From: Gemmatimonadota bacterium
GTDB lineage: Bacteria; Gemmatimonadota; Gemmatimonadetes; Longimicrobiales; Gaopeijiaceae
DNA: 20,928 nucleotides
NCBI GenBank assembly: GCA_007129525.1
Contig: SKVI01000023.1
Span: 1 to 20,928, forward strand
Direction of reading: 5' to 3'
Of the stretch, positions 18,699 to 20,928 are shown piece by piece (the first letter of the stretch is position 1; the number at the start of each line of letters is the position of its first letter). Below the pieces are notes generated by a model, which searched no databases, was not told where the DNA came from, and was given only the letters and a program-made list of their open reading frames with translations. The position numbers and the translations under genes were made by a program.

Positions 18699-20927
18699 AT
18701 GAGCCTCCCCATCGACACCCGGACCACCTCCACCCCGACAATCCGGGGACTCCCGCGCCCGCTGGCGCGGGAGTTGGAGGCGTATGCCGGTCGGTTGGAC
18801 GTGGAGAAGATCCAGGAGGCCTACCGGCTGGCTGAGGAGGCGCACCGGGGGCAGAAGCGGGCCAGTGGCGAGAGCTTCGTGACTCACGCGGTGGAAGTGG
18901 CGGTGCTCCTGGCCCAGCTGAAGTTGGATACGGCCTCGCTGGTGGCGGGCCTCATTCACGACGTGGTGGAGGACACCCAGTTCTCGCTCACCGATGTGGA
19001 GGACCGATTCGGCTCGGAGGTGGCCGGCATCGTGGACGGGGTCACCAAGATCGGGAAAGTGCGCTTCCGTTCCCACACCGAGCGCCAGGCGGAGAACTAC
19101 CGGAAGCTCCTGCTGAGCATGGCCGAGGACGCCCGGGTGATCCTGATCAAGCTGGCTGACCGCCTGCACAACATGCGGACCCTGGAGTACCTTCCCCGGG
19201 AGAAGCAGAAGCGCATCGCCCTGGAGACCCGGGAGATCTACGCCCCGCTGGCCCACCGCCTGGGGATCGCCCAGTTCAAGTGGGAACTGGAGGACCTGTG
19301 CTTCAAGTTTCTGGAACCGGAGGCCCACGAGGAGCTCCGGAGCCTGGTGCAGCAGCGTCGCAAGGAGCGGGAGCGGCAGATCCTGGAGATGCAGCGCCCC
19401 ATCAAGGAGCTGCTGGAGGAGGCGGGGATCCCCGCCGAGGTGACGGGGCGCCCCAAGCACCTCTGGTCCATCCACCGCAAGATCGAGAAGCGGAAGAAGC
19501 CCTACGAGGAGATCTACGACCTGCAGGCCATCCGCGTCATCACCGACTCGGTGCAGAACTGCTACGCGGCGCTGGGGCTCATCCACTCCGAGTTCACGCC
19601 CATCCAGGAGCGCTTCCACGACTATATCGCCACCCCGAAGTCCAACATGTACCGGTCGCTTCACACCACGGTCTTCGGTCCCGGGGGGCGACGCTACGAG
19701 ATCCAGATCCGCACCGAGGAGATGCACCGGACCGCAGAGTACGGGATCGCGGCCCACTGGCGGTACAAGGAAGGGGAGGAGATCGGCACGTCGGACGAGG
19801 TGGACGAGGCTCTTTCCTGGTTCCGGCAGGTGCTGGAGTGGCAGCAGGAGGCGTCGGAGCCCGAGGAATTTATGGAATTCCTCAAGATGGACCTCTTTCT
19901 GGGGGAAATCTTCGTGTTCACGCCGAAGGGAGACGTGAAGCAGCTCCCGGTGGGCGCCACGCCCATCGACTTCGCCTTTGCCGTCCACACCGAGGTGGGA
20001 TTCCACTGCGCCGGGGCCAAGGTCAACGGGCGCATTGCGCCGCTCTCGCGGGAGCTCAGAAACGGCGATACGGTGGAGATCCTCACCTCACCCCGGAAGT
20101 CACCGTCCCGGGACTGGCTGGCCTTCGTCAAGACGTCCAGGGCCCGCCAGCGGATCCGGCAGTGGATTCGCCAGCAGGAGCACGACGAGTCGGTGAAGCT
20201 GGGGCGAGAGTTCCTGGACCGGGAGCTGAAGAAGCTCCGGGTTTCGCTCCCTGGCAACGACAAACTCCAGGAGGCCGCCGCCGACCTGGACTACCCGGAC
20301 TTCGAGCACGTGCTGGCGGCGCTGGGACGAGGAGACATCGGCCCATCGGCCGTCATCAAGCAGCTCTTCCCGGAGAAGGAGGTGGCGGAAGCTCGACGGA
20401 AGGCTTCCTCCCCCCTCCAGCGGATTGCCCGCAAGATCCGGAAAACGGACAAGGGTGTCCGGATCCAGGGCGTGGACAACCTCATGGTGCGCTACTCCCA
20501 GTGTTGCCAGCCGGTACCGGGTGACGACGTCATCGGCTACGTGACGGCCGGCAGGGGAGTGTCCATTCACCGCAAGGACTGCCCCAACGTCCTGAACCTC
20601 TCCCAGGACCCGGAGCGCAGGGTCGAGATCGAGTGGACGGCGGAGCAGGGGGACCGCTTCTTCGTGAAGCTCTACACCCGGGGCACGGATCGCCGGGGAG
20701 TGCTCTCGGATATCGCGCAGGCCATCACGGAGACCGGCACCAACATCCAGCATGCCGACATCCGGGCCATCGACGGCGGGATGATCGGGGAGTTCGTGGT
20801 GGAGGTACAGGACCTCCAGCACCTGAACCGGGTCATGAAGAAGATCGGACAGATCAAGGGGGTCGTATCGGTGGAGCGACGGGAGTCCTTCGGCGAATCG
20901 GAGCTCCTGGACGTGGACGACGACTGA
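18699..20927 (+). CDS. rel: Bifunctional (p)ppGpp synthetase/hydrolase (Rel/SpoT family)
   Basis: The 742-residue product makes and degrades the alarmone (p)ppGpp in the stringent response. The hydrolase HD domain looks intact: His63, His87-Asp88 followed by Glu91-Asp92 (LIHDVVEDT), and Asp154 in LADRLHNMRTL. The synthetase domain has GRPKHLWSIHRKI (250-262), YDLQAIRVI and DYIATPKSNMYRSLHTTV (308-325). A TGS domain follows (FVFTPKGDVKQLP, about 405-465), then the Cys-rich/RIS domain (YSQCCQPVPGDDVIGY with Cys602, Cys603, and DCPN with Cys628) and a C-terminal ACT domain (about 653-730). An intact HD site argues for the bifunctional type rather than a RelA-only synthetase. No Shine-Dalgarno precedes the ATG at 18699. 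The stop codon ends one base before the window edge. Confidence 0.96.
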   Translation: MSLPIDTRTTSTPTIRGLPRPLARELEAYAGRLDVEKIQEAYRLAEEAHRGQKRASGESFVTHAVEVAVLLAQLKLDTASLVAGLIHDVVEDTQFSLTDVEDRFGSEVAGIVDGVTKIGKVRFRSHTERQAENYRKLLLSMAEDARVILIKLADRLHNMRTLEYLPREKQKRIALETREIYAPLAHRLGIAQFKWELEDLCFKFLEPEAHEELRSLVQQRRKERERQILEMQRPIKELLEEAGIPAEVTGRPKHLWSIHRKIEKRKKPYEEIYDLQAIRVITDSVQNCYAALGLIHSEFTPIQERFHDYIATPKSNMYRSLHTTVFGPGGRRYEIQIRTEEMHRTAEYGIAAHWRYKEGEEIGTSDEVDEALSWFRQVLEWQQEASEPEEFMEFLKMDLFLGEIFVFTPKGDVKQLPVGATPIDFAFAVHTEVGFHCAGAKVNGRIAPLSRELRNGDTVEILTSPRKSPSRDWLAFVKTSRARQRIRQWIRQQEHDESVKLGREFLDRELKKLRVSLPGNDKLQEAAADLDYPDFEHVLAALGRGDIGPSAVIKQLFPEKEVAEARRKASSPLQRIARKIRKTDKGVRIQGVDNLMVRYSQCCQPVPGDDVIGYVTAGRGVSIHRKDCPNVLNLSQDPERRVEIEWTAEQGDRFFVKLYTRGTDRRGVLSDIAQAITETGTNIQHADIRAIDGGMIGEFVVEVQDLQHLNRVMKKIGQIKGVVSVERRESFGESELLDVDDD

Positions 20928-20928
20928 A

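Overview
The window is G+C-rich (about two-thirds by eye) and gene-dense, from a diderm bacterium: it has a BamD-type lipoprotein, several lipobox lipoproteins, a beta-barrel-like outer-membrane protein, and a long SecA (about 1100 residues) with acidic insertions and a C-terminal zinc tail. That SecA form and the gene mix fit Gemmatimonadota or a related group, but this placement is inference. No rRNA, tRNA or CRISPR array was recognised.

Layout. 1-481 holds no convincing gene. 482-3979 carries surface-sugar functions: an NAD-dependent UDP-sugar epimerase, a TPR lipoprotein and a DegT/WbpE-type PLP sugar aminotransferase. 4118-8983 is a housekeeping run on the plus strand: bamD-like lipoprotein, nadD and secA. 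Three of these products bear on the envelope (sugar supply, OMP assembly, secretion).

8984-17204 looks accessory. It holds a secreted alkaline-phosphatase-superfamily phosphodiesterase with an unusual C-terminal extension, then an intact 471-residue protein related to IS1595-type transposases that seems to lack all three catalytic residues, bracketed by imperfect 33-bp inverted repeats. On the minus strand follows a pair coupled by an ATGA overlap: a small predicted outer-membrane protein and a 1096-residue lipoprotein with five Ig-like repeats and a metzincin-type zinc protease domain.

17205-20927 returns to the plus strand with radC, a LEA-type-2 lipoprotein and a bifunctional rel (ppGpp synthetase/hydrolase) that ends at the window edge.

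The most unusual signal is the transposase-like gene together with its repeats. The end repeat occurs a third time, alone, about 6 kb away between the LEA lipoprotein gene and rel. Either an inactive insertion element has left solo ends behind, or a domesticated transposase now acts with a family of dispersed intergenic repeats. Only a genome-wide repeat and homologue search could separate these.
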